Below are positions 48,995 to 58,848 of a DNA stretch of 64,000 nucleotides, in pieces; position 1 is the first letter of the stretch, and each line of letters starts with the position of its first letter. Position numbers and translations under genes: made by a program. The notes below the pieces were generated by a model, which was not told where the DNA came from, did no database searches, and worked only from the letters and a program-made list of their open reading frames with translations. The DNA comes from Pseudomonas pseudonitroreducens (lineage in GTDB: Bacteria > Pseudomonadota > Gammaproteobacteria > Pseudomonadales > Pseudomonadaceae), in contig NZ_BQHJ01000013.1 of the NCBI RefSeq assembly GCF_021603645.1, positions 1 through 64,000 of the forward strand, read 5' to 3'.

Positions 48995-51900
48995 TTATCT
49001 CAAGCTCAGATGCCGACTCAACAACGCCCGCAACGCCGCTGGCTTCACCGGCTTGGGCAGGAAGTCCAGCCCGGCCGCGTGGATCTGCGCCACCAGTTCG
49101 GGGCGGGCGTCCGCGCTGATCACCACGCCCGGCACCGGTTCACCCAGGCGCGTGCGTAGCCAGGCCATGAGGTCGGTGCCCAGTTCGCCGTCGTCCAGGT
49201 GGTAATCGATCAACGCCAGTTGCGGGCGCGCATCGCCGTCGAGCAGCGCCTGGCATTCCTCGCGGCTGCGCGCGGTGAGCACGCGGCAGCCCCAGCGGGT
49301 CAGCAGGCTGTTCATGCCGGTGAGGATACTGTCTTCGTTGTCCACGCAGAGCACCTGCGCACCGTTGAGCTGTTCCGGGGTTTCCACCTTGTGCCCGTTG
49401 AGCGGCGCCGGGGCCGGCTGGCGCGCCAGTGGCACGCTGACGCTGAAGACGCTGCCCTTGCCCGGCCAGGAGCGGACTTCCAGGCGGTGGCCGAGTACCT
49501 TGCACAGCCGGTCGGCGATCGCCAGGCCGAGCCCCAGGCCCTTTTCCGCGCGGGTCTGGTGGCTGTCCAGGCGTTTGAATTCTTCGAAGATCACCTGCAG
49601 CTTATCCGGCGGGATGCCCGGGCCGTGGTCCCAGACTTCCAGGCGCAGATGCCCGGCCTCGCGACGTACGCCGAGGAGCACATGGCCCTTGGCGTAGCGG
49701 AAGGCATTGGTGAGGAAGTTCTGCAGTACGCGGCGCAGCAGCTTGATGTCGCTCTCCACGCGCAGCTTGCTGCCGCGCACGTGGAAGTCGATGCCGTGCT
49801 CCTGGGCCAGTACACGGAATTCCACGCCGAGGGTGTCGTACAGGTTGCTCAGCGGGAAGGCCGCGACGTCGGCGCTGACGCGGCCGCCTTCCAGCCGCGA
49901 GATGTCCAGCAGGTCGGTGATCAGGTCTTCCGCCGAGCGCAGCGAGGAGTCCAGGTGGCGCACCAGCTCGGTGGCTTCCTCGGGCAGTTTCTCCTGGTGG
50001 GCGAGGGCGGCGGAGAACAGCCGCGCGGCGTTCAGCGGCTGCATCAGGTCGTGGCTGACGGCGGCGAGGAAGCGCGACTTCGACTGGTTCGCCGCCTCGG
50101 CCGTGCCCTTGGCCTCGGTGAGCGCCTGGTTCAGTTGCGATAGCTCGAAGGTCCGCTCCTGCACCCGCTGTTCCAGGCTTTCATTGGCGTCCTTCAGGCC
50201 CTGCTCGGCATCGCGGTAGTTGGTGATGTCGGTGAAGCTCATGACGAAACCGCCGCCGGGCATCGGGTTACCGATCAGCTCGATCACCCGGCCATTGGGG
50301 AACAGCCGTTCGGAGGTGTGCGGCGTGCCCTGGCGCATCCAGTACAGGCGCTTGGCCACGTGCAGGTCCGGGTCGCCGGGCCCGCACAGGCCGCGCTCGG
50401 CGTTGTAGCGGATGATGTCGGCAATCGGCCGGCCGACGTAGATCAGCCCGTCCGGGTACTCGAACAGCTCGATGTAGCGGTGGTTCCAGGCCACCAGGCG
50501 CAGCGACTGGTCGACCACGCTGATGCCCTGGGTGATGTTCTCGATCGCGCCCTGCAGCAGCGCGCGGTTGAACTGCAGCACTTCGGAGGCTTCGTCGGCG
50601 ATCTTCACCACGTCCTCCACCTGCATCTCGCGGCCTTCGATGGCGGCCTTCACCACGGCGCGCGCGGACGAGGCGCCGAGTACGCCGGCGAGCAGGCGTT
50701 CGGTGTGGGCGATCCATTCGTCGTTGGCGTTCTGGCTGGGGGTGAAGCCCTTGCCCTGGCGGTAGGCGAAGCGGATGAAACTCTGCCGCGCGCGCTCCTC
50801 GCCGACGAAGCGGGCGGCGAGCATCAGCAGGTCTTCCAACTGCACCGCGAGCATCGAGCGCGAGCTGAGCTTCTGCGAGATTTCCTGGCCGATGAAGCGG
50901 CTGGCCTGCCAGTGCTCCGAGACGCGGGTGCGGGAGAACACCGAGACCAGCCCGAACAGCGCGAAGTTGCCGATCAGCGAAAGCAGCACGCCCAGGGTCA
51001 GCGGCTCGATGGACAGGCCGAACGGGCGGCCCGCCAGCCAGGCCAGGCCGGGGAAGGTTTCCAGCGGCCAGCCCAGGCCCTTGGCGACCACCGGCAGCAC
51101 CAGCGTGTAGGCCCAGAGGAACGAGCCGGCGGCCAGGCCGGCGAATACGCCGCGGCGGTTGGCCTGCTTCCAGTACAGTGCGCCGATCATTGCCGGGCCG
51201 AGCTGGGCGATGGCGGCAAAGGCGATCTGGCCGATGGTGGCCAGGCTCGCGGTGGACCCCAGCAGTCGGTAGCTGACGTAAGCCAGGAGGAGGATCAGCG
51301 CGATGCTCACCCGGCGCACGGTCAGCAGCCAGTGGCGGAACACCTCGAAGGGCTGCTCGGCCTCGCCCTTGCGGCGCAGCAGCCAGGGCAGCAGCATGTC
51401 GTTGGAGACCATGGTGGACAGCGCCACGCTGGCGACGATCACCATGCCGGTGGCCGCCGAAGCGCCACCAATGAAGGCCAGCAGGGCCAGCGCCGGATGC
51501 GCCTCGGCCAGCGGCAGGCTGATCACGAAGGAATCGGGCATCACGCCGGCTGGCAGGTGCATCTGCCCGGCCAGGGCGATCGGCACCACGAACAGCGCGG
51601 CCAGCACCAGGTAGATCGGGAACACCCAGCGCGCCAGGTTCAGGTCGCGCGGTTCGATGTTCTCCACCACCAGCACGTGGAACTGCCGCGGCAGGCACAT
51701 GATCGCGGTCATCGCCACGCCGGTCTGCAGCAGCATGGCCGGCCAGTGCACGGTCTCCTTCCAGTACTCGTTGAGCTGCGGGGCGACGCGGGCCTTGTCC
51801 ACCAGGTCGCCGAAGCCGTCGTAGAGGCCGTAGGTGACGAAGATGCCGACGGCGAGGAAGGCAGTGAGCTTGACCAGCGATTCGAAGGCGATCGCCAGCA

Positions 51901-52471
51901 CCATGCCGCGGTGGTGCTCGGTGACGTCCAGGTTGCGGGTACCGAAGACGATGGTGAACAGCGCGAGGATCAGCGACACGATCAGCGCCGTGTCCTGGGC
52001 ACGGATGCCGGTGGAGTCGGGGCCGGCGCCGATCAGCAGGTTCACCCCGAGGACGATGCCCTTGAGTTGCAGGGCGATGTAGGGCAGCACGCAGACCACG
52101 CAGATCAGCGCCACCACCACCGCCAGCGCCTGCGACTTGCCGTAGCGCGCGGCGATGAAGTCGGCGATGGAGGTGATGTTCTCCTGCTTGCTGATCATGA
52201 TCATCTTCTGTAGCACCCAGGGTGCGAAGAGCATCAGCAGCACGGGGCCGACATAGATCGGCAGGAATGACCAGAGCTGGTCGGCGGCCTGGCCGACGGC
52301 GCCGAAGAACGTCCAGCTGGTGCAGTACACCGCCAGCGACAGGCTGTAGACCCAGGCGCGGACACGCGGCGAAAGTGGGGCGCGACGGCGGTCGCCATAG
52401 AACGCGATGGCGAACAGGACCGCCATGTAGAGCAGGGCGACCGTTGCGATCAACCCACTGGACAACGACAT
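48995..52471 (-). CDS. Sodium/solute symporter-hybrid histidine kinase fusion
   Basis: This 1158-residue protein combines an N-terminal SSS-type transporter domain with 12-13 membrane segments (about 1-500), a linker, a PAS domain (about 610-720, IENITQGISVVDQSLRLVAW), a histidine kinase (H-box FLAAVSHDLMQPLNAARLF near 800-820, N/G boxes after it), and a receiver domain (about 1035-1158) with phosphoacceptor in LIDYHLDDG. It probably couples solute binding or flux to signalling, like CbrA. The equivalent P. aeruginosa gene is PA3271. Confidence 0.93.
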   Translation of the reverse strand: MSLSSGLIATVALLYMAVLFAIAFYGDRRRAPLSPRVRAWVYSLSLAVYCTSWTFFGAVGQAADQLWSFLPIYVGPVLLMLFAPWVLQKMIMISKQENITSIADFIAARYGKSQALAVVVALICVVCVLPYIALQLKGIVLGVNLLIGAGPDSTGIRAQDTALIVSLILALFTIVFGTRNLDVTEHHRGMVLAIAFESLVKLTAFLAVGIFVTYGLYDGFGDLVDKARVAPQLNEYWKETVHWPAMLLQTGVAMTAIMCLPRQFHVLVVENIEPRDLNLARWVFPIYLVLAALFVVPIALAGQMHLPAGVMPDSFVISLPLAEAHPALALLAFIGGASAATGMVIVASVALSTMVSNDMLLPWLLRRKGEAEQPFEVFRHWLLTVRRVSIALILLLAYVSYRLLGSTASLATIGQIAFAAIAQLGPAMIGALYWKQANRRGVFAGLAAGSFLWAYTLVLPVVAKGLGWPLETFPGLAWLAGRPFGLSIEPLTLGVLLSLIGNFALFGLVSVFSRTRVSEHWQASRFIGQEISQKLSSRSMLAVQLEDLLMLAARFVGEERARQSFIRFAYRQGKGFTPSQNANDEWIAHTERLLAGVLGASSARAVVKAAIEGREMQVEDVVKIADEASEVLQFNRALLQGAIENITQGISVVDQSLRLVAWNHRYIELFEYPDGLIYVGRPIADIIRYNAERGLCGPGDPDLHVAKRLYWMRQGTPHTSERLFPNGRVIELIGNPMPGGGFVMSFTDITNYRDAEQGLKDANESLEQRVQERTFELSQLNQALTEAKGTAEAANQSKSRFLAAVSHDLMQPLNAARLFSAALAHQEKLPEEATELVRHLDSSLRSAEDLITDLLDISRLEGGRVSADVAAFPLSNLYDTLGVEFRVLAQEHGIDFHVRGSKLRVESDIKLLRRVLQNFLTNAFRYAKGHVLLGVRREAGHLRLEVWDHGPGIPPDKLQVIFEEFKRLDSHQTRAEKGLGLGLAIADRLCKVLGHRLEVRSWPGKGSVFSVSVPLARQPAPAPLNGHKVETPEQLNGAQVLCVDNEDSILTGMNSLLTRWGCRVLTARSREECQALLDGDARPQLALIDYHLDDGELGTDLMAWLRTRLGEPVPGVVISADARPELVAQIHAAGLDFLPKPVKPAALRALLSRHLSLR

Positions 52472-52732
52472 GCTGACTCCGGAAATGAACTGGCTCCCCC
52501 GCAGGAGCGCTGGCAGCAGTTTCGCACCAAAGTCCGGAACTGTCAGACGCCTGCTACCAATGTCTCAGTGGCGCTGTGTCGCGTCTCACACTTGAGAGCT
52601 GGACGCGGGGCTGGTAGCTTGCCGGCCTTTTCGCGGTCCGTCCGTCGCACCCGCCCGGGTACGCGGCACTTCGACGGGCCGCTACGCTCTGATGTGAGCG
52701 ATGATGTCGCGTCGTGTTTCGAGGAGGGCGCC

Positions 52733-53302
52733 ATGTTCAGACCGTTACCCATCACCTTGCAGCGCGGGGCCCTGCGCCTGGAGCCGATGGTGGAGGCCGA
52801 CGTGCCGGACCTGGTGACGCTGGCGGAGCAGAACCGCGATGTCCTGCAGTTCATGAGCGCTCCGGGGCGCCCGGACTGGTACCGCCAGGGCCTGGCCGAC
52901 CAGCGCGAGGGCCGCGCCCTGCCGCTGGTGGTGCGCCTGGGCAACCAGATCGTCGGCACCACGCGGTTCATGGACTTCCTCCCGGCGCTGCCGGCCTGCG
53001 AGATTGGCGCCACCTGGCTGGACCAGGGCCAGCACGGCAGTGGCCTCAATGCCACCATGAAGTACCTGATGCTGCGCCACGCCTTCGATAGCTGGAAGAT
53101 GGTCCGCGTGCAGTTCAAGACCGCCGCCAGCAACGAGCGCTCCCAGCGTGCCATCGAGAAGCTCGGGGCGGTGCGTGAGGGGGTGTTGCGCAACCATCGG
53201 CGCCTGGCTGGCGGCCGGCTCGACGACACCATCCTCTACAGCATCACCGACCAGGAATGGCCGCAGGTGAAGGCTGCGCTGGAAGCTGGGTTCGCCGGCT
53301 GA
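52733..53302 (+). CDS. GNAT-family N-acetyltransferase (RimJ/RimL-like)
   Basis: The 189-residue protein has a GNAT fold with the acetyl-CoA region HGSGLNATMKYLMLRHAFD and the RimJ-like end RSQRAIEKLGAVREGVLRNH-type pattern (SNERSQRAIEKLGAVREG). It starts at ATG 52733 with GAGGAGG upstream. The substrate is unknown, possibly a protein N-terminus or small amine. Confidence 0.88.
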   Translation: MFRPLPITLQRGALRLEPMVEADVPDLVTLAEQNRDVLQFMSAPGRPDWYRQGLADQREGRALPLVVRLGNQIVGTTRFMDFLPALPACEIGATWLDQGQHGSGLNATMKYLMLRHAFDSWKMVRVQFKTAASNERSQRAIEKLGAVREGVLRNHRRLAGGRLDDTILYSITDQEWPQVKAALEAGFAG

Positions 53303-53321
53303 GTGATACTCTGCACCGCTT

Positions 53322-53440
53322 GCCCCCTCACCCTAACCCTCTCCCCAAGGGAGAGGGGACTGTTCGGCGCAGGAGGAAACTATCGTGTCAGCCGGCACAG
53401 ACGGCTCCCTCTCCCTCTGGGAGAGGGCGGGGGTGAGGGA
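53322..53440. repeat. Inverted repeat of the CCCTCACCC / GGGTGAGGG type
   Basis: CCCTCACCCTAACCCTCTCC with a local GGGAGAGGGG complement, then CCCTCTCCCTCTGGGAGAGG and GGGGGTGAGGG. The outer ends are complementary over about 10 bases. It is a dispersed intergenic repeat of a type common in GC-rich proteobacteria. Confidence 0.65.
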
Positions 53441-53521
53441 AAGCCCGGACGCCATTTTCCAGTAATGGCTGATATGCCTGCAGGGCACGGCATACGAAGA
53501 GTCCCTTGACGGGAGTGGTAG

Positions 53522-54373
53522 ATGGCAGAAGACCACGCAAGCGGCGAACGCACCCGCTTCTGGCGCGCCCAGGAGCTGGGCGGCGTCGAGCTGCTGCACG
53601 CGCGCTACATCGAGCAGGTGTTCTCGCCCCATGTCCATGAAGGCTTCGCCTTCGTCATGATCGAGCAGGGTGCGCAGCGCTTCCACCATCGCGGCGCCGA
53701 GCACTTCGCCCCGGCCGGCAGCGTGGTGCTGATCAACCCCGACGAGGTCCATACCGGCTCCAAGGCCGACGAGGCCGGCTGGCGCTACCGCGGTTTCTAC
53801 CCGGAGCTGGCGCAGGTTTCCGGCGTGCTGGAGGAGCTTGAACTGGGCAAGGGTGGCACACCGTCTTTCGATGCCAGCGTGGTGAATGATCCGGAGCTGG
53901 TGCAGGCGTTGTTCGCCGCCCACCGCCTGGTGGATTCCGACGCCACTGTGCTGCAGCGCCAGACCTGCTGGCGCGAGGCGCTTCTGCTGCTGTTCCAGCG
54001 CCATGCGCGAATTCCCGAAGCGCCGCCGGCGGGCAATGAACCGCTGGCGGTAGCGCGAGCCCGCGAGCTGCTCGGTGCAAGGCTGATGGAGCCGCCGTCG
54101 CTGGAGGAACTGGCCGCCGCCGTCGGACTGTCGCCCTTCCACTTCGCTCGGGTGTTCCGCAAGGCCACCGGGCTTCCTCCTCACGCCTGGCTCAAGCAGC
54201 GCCGACTGGAGCAGGCGCGGGCTCTGCTCAAGCAGGGTTGCATGCCGGTGAACGTGGCGATGCAGCTGGGCTTCGCCGACCAGAGCCATCTCAGCCGGCA
54301 ATTCAAACAGGCCTATGGCGTCGGCCCCGGCGAGTACCGCCAGGCCTGCGCGCGGTCGTTCCGGTCGGCCTGA
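53522..54373 (+). CDS. AraC-family transcriptional regulator
   Basis: This 283-residue regulator has an N-terminal cupin-type sensing domain (HVHEGFAFVMIEQGAQRF) and a C-terminal double HTH (about 180-278; LEELAAAVGLSPFHFARVFR and MQLGFADQSHLSRQFKQAYG). It lies 204 bp upstream of the FecA-like receptor on the same strand and may regulate it. Confidence 0.93.
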   Translation: MAEDHASGERTRFWRAQELGGVELLHARYIEQVFSPHVHEGFAFVMIEQGAQRFHHRGAEHFAPAGSVVLINPDEVHTGSKADEAGWRYRGFYPELAQVSGVLEELELGKGGTPSFDASVVNDPELVQALFAAHRLVDSDATVLQRQTCWREALLLLFQRHARIPEAPPAGNEPLAVARARELLGARLMEPPSLEELAAAVGLSPFHFARVFRKATGLPPHAWLKQRRLEQARALLKQGCMPVNVAMQLGFADQSHLSRQFKQAYGVGPGEYRQACARSFRSA

Positions 54374-54493
54374 TTCCCCGGTGCCATTTTCAGCCAGGTC
54401 CCGCCACTGAGGGGCTGCTGGCCAATTGCTGCGCCAGATGAACAGTCGTTCGGCATGCCGAAAAGAGAATCTGAGTCAACCGGAATATTTTTT

Positions 54494-54518
54494 CATTTGC
54501 GATACATTTGCATTTACA
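54494..54518. promoter_or_regulatory. Possible Fur/iron-box region before the FecA-like gene
   Basis: CATTTGC occurs twice 11 bases apart (CATTTGCGATACATTTGCAT), with AT-rich flanks. The reverse complement, AAATGCAAATGTATCGC, resembles Fur boxes of Pseudomonas TonB receptors. The match is partial. Confidence 0.4.
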
Positions 54519-54577
54519 AAATTTACAATCAGTTCTAATTTGCCGCCCCTTCACGAAGTACCCGGGGAGGGGGAAGC

Positions 54578-56743
54578 ATGTCGCACGTTCGTTCGTGGTC
54601 GCGCCTGGCGATCGCCGTTGCCCTGGCCACGCCGCTGCTGCCGGCGCAGGCCGAAGAAGACACCAAGGAACTGGAGACCGTCACCGTCGTCGGTGACTGG
54701 CTCGGCGAGGCCGACCAGCAGGTGGTGCAGAACCACCCCGGCGCGCGCACCGTGGTACGCCGCGAGCAGATGATCGAAGAGGGCGCGCAGAACGTGCGCG
54801 ACGTGCTGCGCGGCATTCCCGGCGTGCAGGTGCAAGACAACAACGGCACCGGTGGCAGCGATGTTTCCCTCAACGTTGGCGTGCGCGGCCTGACCTCGCG
54901 CCTGTCGCCGCGCTCCACCGTGCTCATCGATGGCGTCCCGGCCGCCGTGGCGCCCTATGGCCAGCCACAACTGTCGATGTTCCCGCTGTCGGTGGGCAAC
55001 CTCGACAGCGTCGACGTCGTGCGTGGCGCCGGTTCCGTGCGCTATGGGCCGCAGAACGTCGGCGGGGTGATCAACTTCGTCACCCGGGCGATTCCCAAGG
55101 AGTTCTCCGGCGACGTCGGCAGCACCGTGGAAACCGCTTCCCACGGTGGCTGGAAGAAGCTCTACAACGCCTTCCTCGGCGGCACCGCCGACAACGGCAT
55201 GGGCGCTGCGCTGCTGTATTCGGGCGTGAAGGGCGCGGGCTACCGCGACAGCAACGACGCCACCGACATCGACGACGTGATGTTCAAGACCCACTGGGCG
55301 CCCACAGACGTCGACGAGTTCTCCGCCAACTTCCACTACTACGACGGCAGCGCCGACATGCCCGGTGGCCTGACCCAGGCGCAGTTCGACAAGGACCCGT
55401 ACCAGTCGGTGCGCGACTACGACAACTTCACCGGTCGTCGCAAGGACGTCTCGCTCAAGTACAAGCGGCAGATCGACGACCTCACCCAGGTCGAAGTGCT
55501 GACCTACTACAGCGACAGCTTCCGTGGCAGCACCATCGCCAACCGCGACCTCAAGACCCTGGCGTCCTACCCGCGCGACTACCACACCTTCGGTATCGAG
55601 CCGCGCGTGTCGAAGATCTTCATGGTCGGCCCGACCACCCAGGAAGCCAGCATCGGCTATCGCTACCTGAAGGAGGCGATGCACGAGCGCGCCAGCCAGG
55701 TCGGCCTGGTGAACAACATTCCCACCGTGCAGCCGGGCGCCGATGGCCACATCTACCAGGACCGCACCGGCGGCACCGAGGCGAACTCCATCTACCTCGA
55801 CGACAAGATCGACGTGGGCAACTGGACCGTCACCCCGGGTATCCGCTTCGAGCGCATCTCTACCGACTGGCATGAGCGCCCGGTGCTCGACAACAAGGGC
55901 AAGCCGGTCCAGGAGAAGAACCGCAGCAAGGACTACAACGAGCCGTTGCCAGCGCTGGCGGTGATGTATCACCTGTCGGACGAGTGGAAGCTGTTCGCCA
56001 ACTACGAGACCTCCTTCGGCAGCCTGCAGTACTTCCAGCTCGGCCAGGGCGGTAGCGGCAACGACACCGCCAGCGGCCTGCAGCCGGAAAAGGCGAAGAC
56101 CTACGAAGTGGGCACGCGCTATGACAACGGCACCTGGGGTGGCGAAGTCACGCTGTTCTACATCGACTTCGACGACGAACTGCAGTACATCAGCAACGAC
56201 GTGGGCTGGACCAACCTGGGCGCCACCAAGCACCAGGGCATCGAGACGTCGGCGCACTACGACATGGCTGCCCTCGACCCGCTGCTTGCCGGCCTGACCG
56301 CCTACGGCACCCTGACCTATACCCGCGCGACCTACGAAGGCGACATTCCCGGCTTCAAGGGCCGTGACCTGCCGCTGTACTCGCGCCAGGTGGCCACCGT
56401 CGGCCTGCGCTACGAGCATGATCGCTGGACCTACAACGTCGACGGCTTCGCCCAGTCGAAGCAGCGCGCGCCAGGCCCGACCACCAACTCCAACGGCAGC
56501 TTCACCGGCAACTACATCACCGAGCCGAGCGCCGATGGCCAGTACGGCAATATTCCCGGCTACGTGCTGTGGAACGCCCGCGTGGGCTACGACTTCGGCC
56601 CGCAGGCGTCGAACCTGAAGGTTGCCGCCGGGGTGAAGAACATCTTCGACCAGATGAACTACACCCGCTCCAGCGACAACAACGCGGGGATTTACCTCGG
56701 CGAGCCACGCACCTTCTACGTGCAGGGCAGCGTCGGCTTCTGA
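54578..56743 (+). CDS. TonB-dependent receptor, FecA-like (ferric citrate type)
   Basis: The 721-residue outer-membrane receptor has a signal peptide (cleaved after AQA, residue 25), a TonB-box region ETVTVVGDW, a plug domain and a 22-strand barrel ending in aromatic GSVGF. The plug is very close to E. coli FecA (DNNGTGGSDVSLNVGVRGL; SPRSTVLIDGVPAAVAPYGQ). It lacks the N-terminal STN signalling domain of FecA and has no FecI/FecR neighbours, so it should transport without surface signalling. Confidence 0.9.
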   Translation: MSHVRSWSRLAIAVALATPLLPAQAEEDTKELETVTVVGDWLGEADQQVVQNHPGARTVVRREQMIEEGAQNVRDVLRGIPGVQVQDNNGTGGSDVSLNVGVRGLTSRLSPRSTVLIDGVPAAVAPYGQPQLSMFPLSVGNLDSVDVVRGAGSVRYGPQNVGGVINFVTRAIPKEFSGDVGSTVETASHGGWKKLYNAFLGGTADNGMGAALLYSGVKGAGYRDSNDATDIDDVMFKTHWAPTDVDEFSANFHYYDGSADMPGGLTQAQFDKDPYQSVRDYDNFTGRRKDVSLKYKRQIDDLTQVEVLTYYSDSFRGSTIANRDLKTLASYPRDYHTFGIEPRVSKIFMVGPTTQEASIGYRYLKEAMHERASQVGLVNNIPTVQPGADGHIYQDRTGGTEANSIYLDDKIDVGNWTVTPGIRFERISTDWHERPVLDNKGKPVQEKNRSKDYNEPLPALAVMYHLSDEWKLFANYETSFGSLQYFQLGQGGSGNDTASGLQPEKAKTYEVGTRYDNGTWGGEVTLFYIDFDDELQYISNDVGWTNLGATKHQGIETSAHYDMAALDPLLAGLTAYGTLTYTRATYEGDIPGFKGRDLPLYSRQVATVGLRYEHDRWTYNVDGFAQSKQRAPGPTTNSNGSFTGNYITEPSADGQYGNIPGYVLWNARVGYDFGPQASNLKVAAGVKNIFDQMNYTRSSDNNAGIYLGEPRTFYVQGSVGF

Positions 56744-56761
56744 CGTCGTCCCGCCCCTGGG

Positions 56762-56790
56762 AAAAGCCCGTCCTTTGCGACGGGCTTTTT
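56762..56790 (+). terminator. Terminator of the FecA-like gene
   Basis: AAAAGCCCGTC stem, 6-base loop, complement and T5. Confidence 0.9.
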
Positions 56791-56911
56791 CTTGCGCGGA
56801 TTGCACTGTCCAAATGGATTTGTGCGGAAAATGTGGCTTTTCTTCACGCTGTTGCCGTCATATCCGTGCTGTCATTCCGGCTCAAGGCCGCTACGCAGGT
56901 ATACAAGGACG

Positions 56912-58786
56912 ATGTCTCAACACTCGCAATTCGCCCTACTGGGCACCAAGCGATTCCTGCCCTTCTTCATCACCCAACTGCTGGGTGCGTTCAACGACAA
57001 CATCTTCAAGCAATCGCTGATTCTGGCGATCCTCTACCACCTTACCGTTGGCGGTGACCGCAACCTGCTGGTCAACCTCTGCGCGCTGTTGTTCATCCTG
57101 CCGTTCTTCCTGTTCTCCGCCCTCGGCGGCCAGTTCGGCGAGAAGTTCAACAAGGACGCGTTGATGCGTGCGCTGAAGCTGGCCGAAATCGTGATCATGG
57201 CGGTGGGCGCCGCGGGCTTCGTGTTCGGCAGCCTGCCGCTGCTGTTCCTCGCGCTGTTCGCCATGGGCACCCACTCGGCGCTGTTCGGCCCGGTGAAGTA
57301 CTCGATCCTGCCGCAGCACCTGCGCGAGGACGAACTGGTCGGTGGCAACGCCCTGGTGGAAATGGGCACCTTCCTCGCCATCCTCTGCGGCACCATCGGC
57401 GCCGGTGTGCTGATGTCGCGGCAGGACTACGCCGTCGGCGTCGGCATCGCCGTGGTGCTGGTGGCCGTCTGCGGTTTCCTCGCCAGCCGCAACATTCCCC
57501 GTGCGGCCGCCGCGCTGCCGGACCTGAAGGTCGACTGGAACATCTTCCGCCAGTCCTGGAGCATCCTCCTGCTCGGTCTGCGCCAGCGCCCCGCGGTGTC
57601 GCGCTCGCTGGTGGGCAACTCGTGGTTCTGGTTCCTCGGCGCGGTCTACCTGACGCAGATCCCGACCTACGCCAAGGAGCTGCTGCACGGCGACGAGAGC
57701 GTGGTGACGCTGATCCTCACCGTATTCTCGGTGGGTATCGCGCTGGGCTCGATGCTCTGCGAAAAGCTCTCCGGCAAGAAGGTCGAGATCGGCCTGGTGC
57801 CCTTCGGCTCCATCGGCCTGAGCCTGTTCGGCATCCTCCTGTGGTGGCATTCGGGCGGCTTCCCGCAGGGCGAGCAGCCCTACAACTGGCTGGCGGTGCT
57901 GGAGCACTCGCAGTCCTGGGCGGTGCTGGCCGACATCCTCGGCATCGGCATCTTCGGCGGCTTCTACATCGTGCCGCTGTATGCGCTGATCCAGGCGCGC
58001 ACCGAGGAGGACAAGCGCGCGCGGGTGATCGCCGCCAACAACATCCTCAACGCGCTGTTCATGGTGGTCGCGGCGATTGTCTCGATCCTGCTGCTGTCGG
58101 TGGCGAAGCTGTCGATTCCCGAGCTGTTCCTCGTGCTCTCGCTGATGAACGTCGCGGTGAACGTCTACATCTTCAAGATCGTCCCCGAGTTCACCATGCG
58201 CTTCCTGGTCTGGCTGCTGACCCACTCGATGTACCGGGTGGATCATCGCAACCTCGAAGCCATCCCCGATGACGGCCCGGCGGTGCTGGTGTGCAACCAC
58301 GTGTCCTTTGTCGATGCGCTGCTGATTGCGGGTTCGGTGCGGCGTCCGGTGCGCTTCGTCATGTACTACAAGATCTTCCGCATCCCGGTGCTCAATTTCA
58401 TCTTCCGTACGGCTGGCGCCGTGCCCATCGCCGGGCGCAACGAAGACGCGCAGACCTACGAGAAGGCCTTCGCCAAGGTCGCCGAGTACCTGCGTGAAGG
58501 GGAGCTGGTGTGCATCTTCCCCGAGGGCATGCTGACCCTGGACGGCGAGATGAACGAGTTCCGCGGTGGCGTCGAGCGGATCATCGAGGAGACCCCGGTG
58601 CCGGTGATCCCGATGGCGCTGCGGGGGCTGTGGGGCAGCTTCTTCAGTCGCGATCCGCAGAAGGGCTTCTTCCGCCGCTTGTGGTCGCGGGTCTGCCTGG
58701 TGGCCGGTCAGCCGGTGGCGCCGGAAGAGGCCAAGCGCCTGGCGCTGCAGGAGCAGGTTGCGGCGCTGCGTGGTGCGGCTCGCTGA
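56912..58786 (+). CDS. MFS transporter fused to PlsC-type acyltransferase
   Basis: A 624-residue fusion: residues 1 to about 410 form an MFS membrane domain of the lysophospholipid transporter (LplT) type, beginning LGTKRFLPFFITQLLGAFND. Residues 430-624 form a 1-acyl-glycerophosphate acyltransferase with NHVSFVD (about 462-468) and FPEGM (about 536-540). Unlike Aas, no acyl-ACP synthetase domain is present. It may import lysophospholipids and re-acylate them. Start ATG 56912 has AAGGA upstream. Confidence 0.92.
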   Translation: MSQHSQFALLGTKRFLPFFITQLLGAFNDNIFKQSLILAILYHLTVGGDRNLLVNLCALLFILPFFLFSALGGQFGEKFNKDALMRALKLAEIVIMAVGAAGFVFGSLPLLFLALFAMGTHSALFGPVKYSILPQHLREDELVGGNALVEMGTFLAILCGTIGAGVLMSRQDYAVGVGIAVVLVAVCGFLASRNIPRAAAALPDLKVDWNIFRQSWSILLLGLRQRPAVSRSLVGNSWFWFLGAVYLTQIPTYAKELLHGDESVVTLILTVFSVGIALGSMLCEKLSGKKVEIGLVPFGSIGLSLFGILLWWHSGGFPQGEQPYNWLAVLEHSQSWAVLADILGIGIFGGFYIVPLYALIQARTEEDKRARVIAANNILNALFMVVAAIVSILLLSVAKLSIPELFLVLSLMNVAVNVYIFKIVPEFTMRFLVWLLTHSMYRVDHRNLEAIPDDGPAVLVCNHVSFVDALLIAGSVRRPVRFVMYYKIFRIPVLNFIFRTAGAVPIAGRNEDAQTYEKAFAKVAEYLREGELVCIFPEGMLTLDGEMNEFRGGVERIIEETPVPVIPMALRGLWGSFFSRDPQKGFFRRLWSRVCLVAGQPVAPEEAKRLALQEQVAALRGAAR

Positions 58787-58803
58787 GTTTTACGCGGCAA
58801 AGA

Positions 58804-58832
58804 AAAAGCCCCGGCAATGCCGGGGCTTTTTC
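58804..58832. terminator. Bidirectional terminator
   Basis: AAAAAGCCCCGGC, short loop, complement and T5; serves the fusion gene and the convergent cold-shock gene. Confidence 0.92.
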
Positions 58833-58848
58833 ATGGGCGTGTCGCGGT

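Noticed and set aside
50318-52213. 631-codon plus-strand frame opposite the transporter-kinase gene
   Set aside because: Composition (His/Gln/Asp-rich) is typical of antisense translation in GC-rich DNA; the minus-strand protein has all domain motifs.
54551-56806. 751-codon minus-strand frame opposite the FecA-like gene
   Set aside because: Val/Gly/Ala-rich antisense shadow; the plus-strand receptor is clearly coding.
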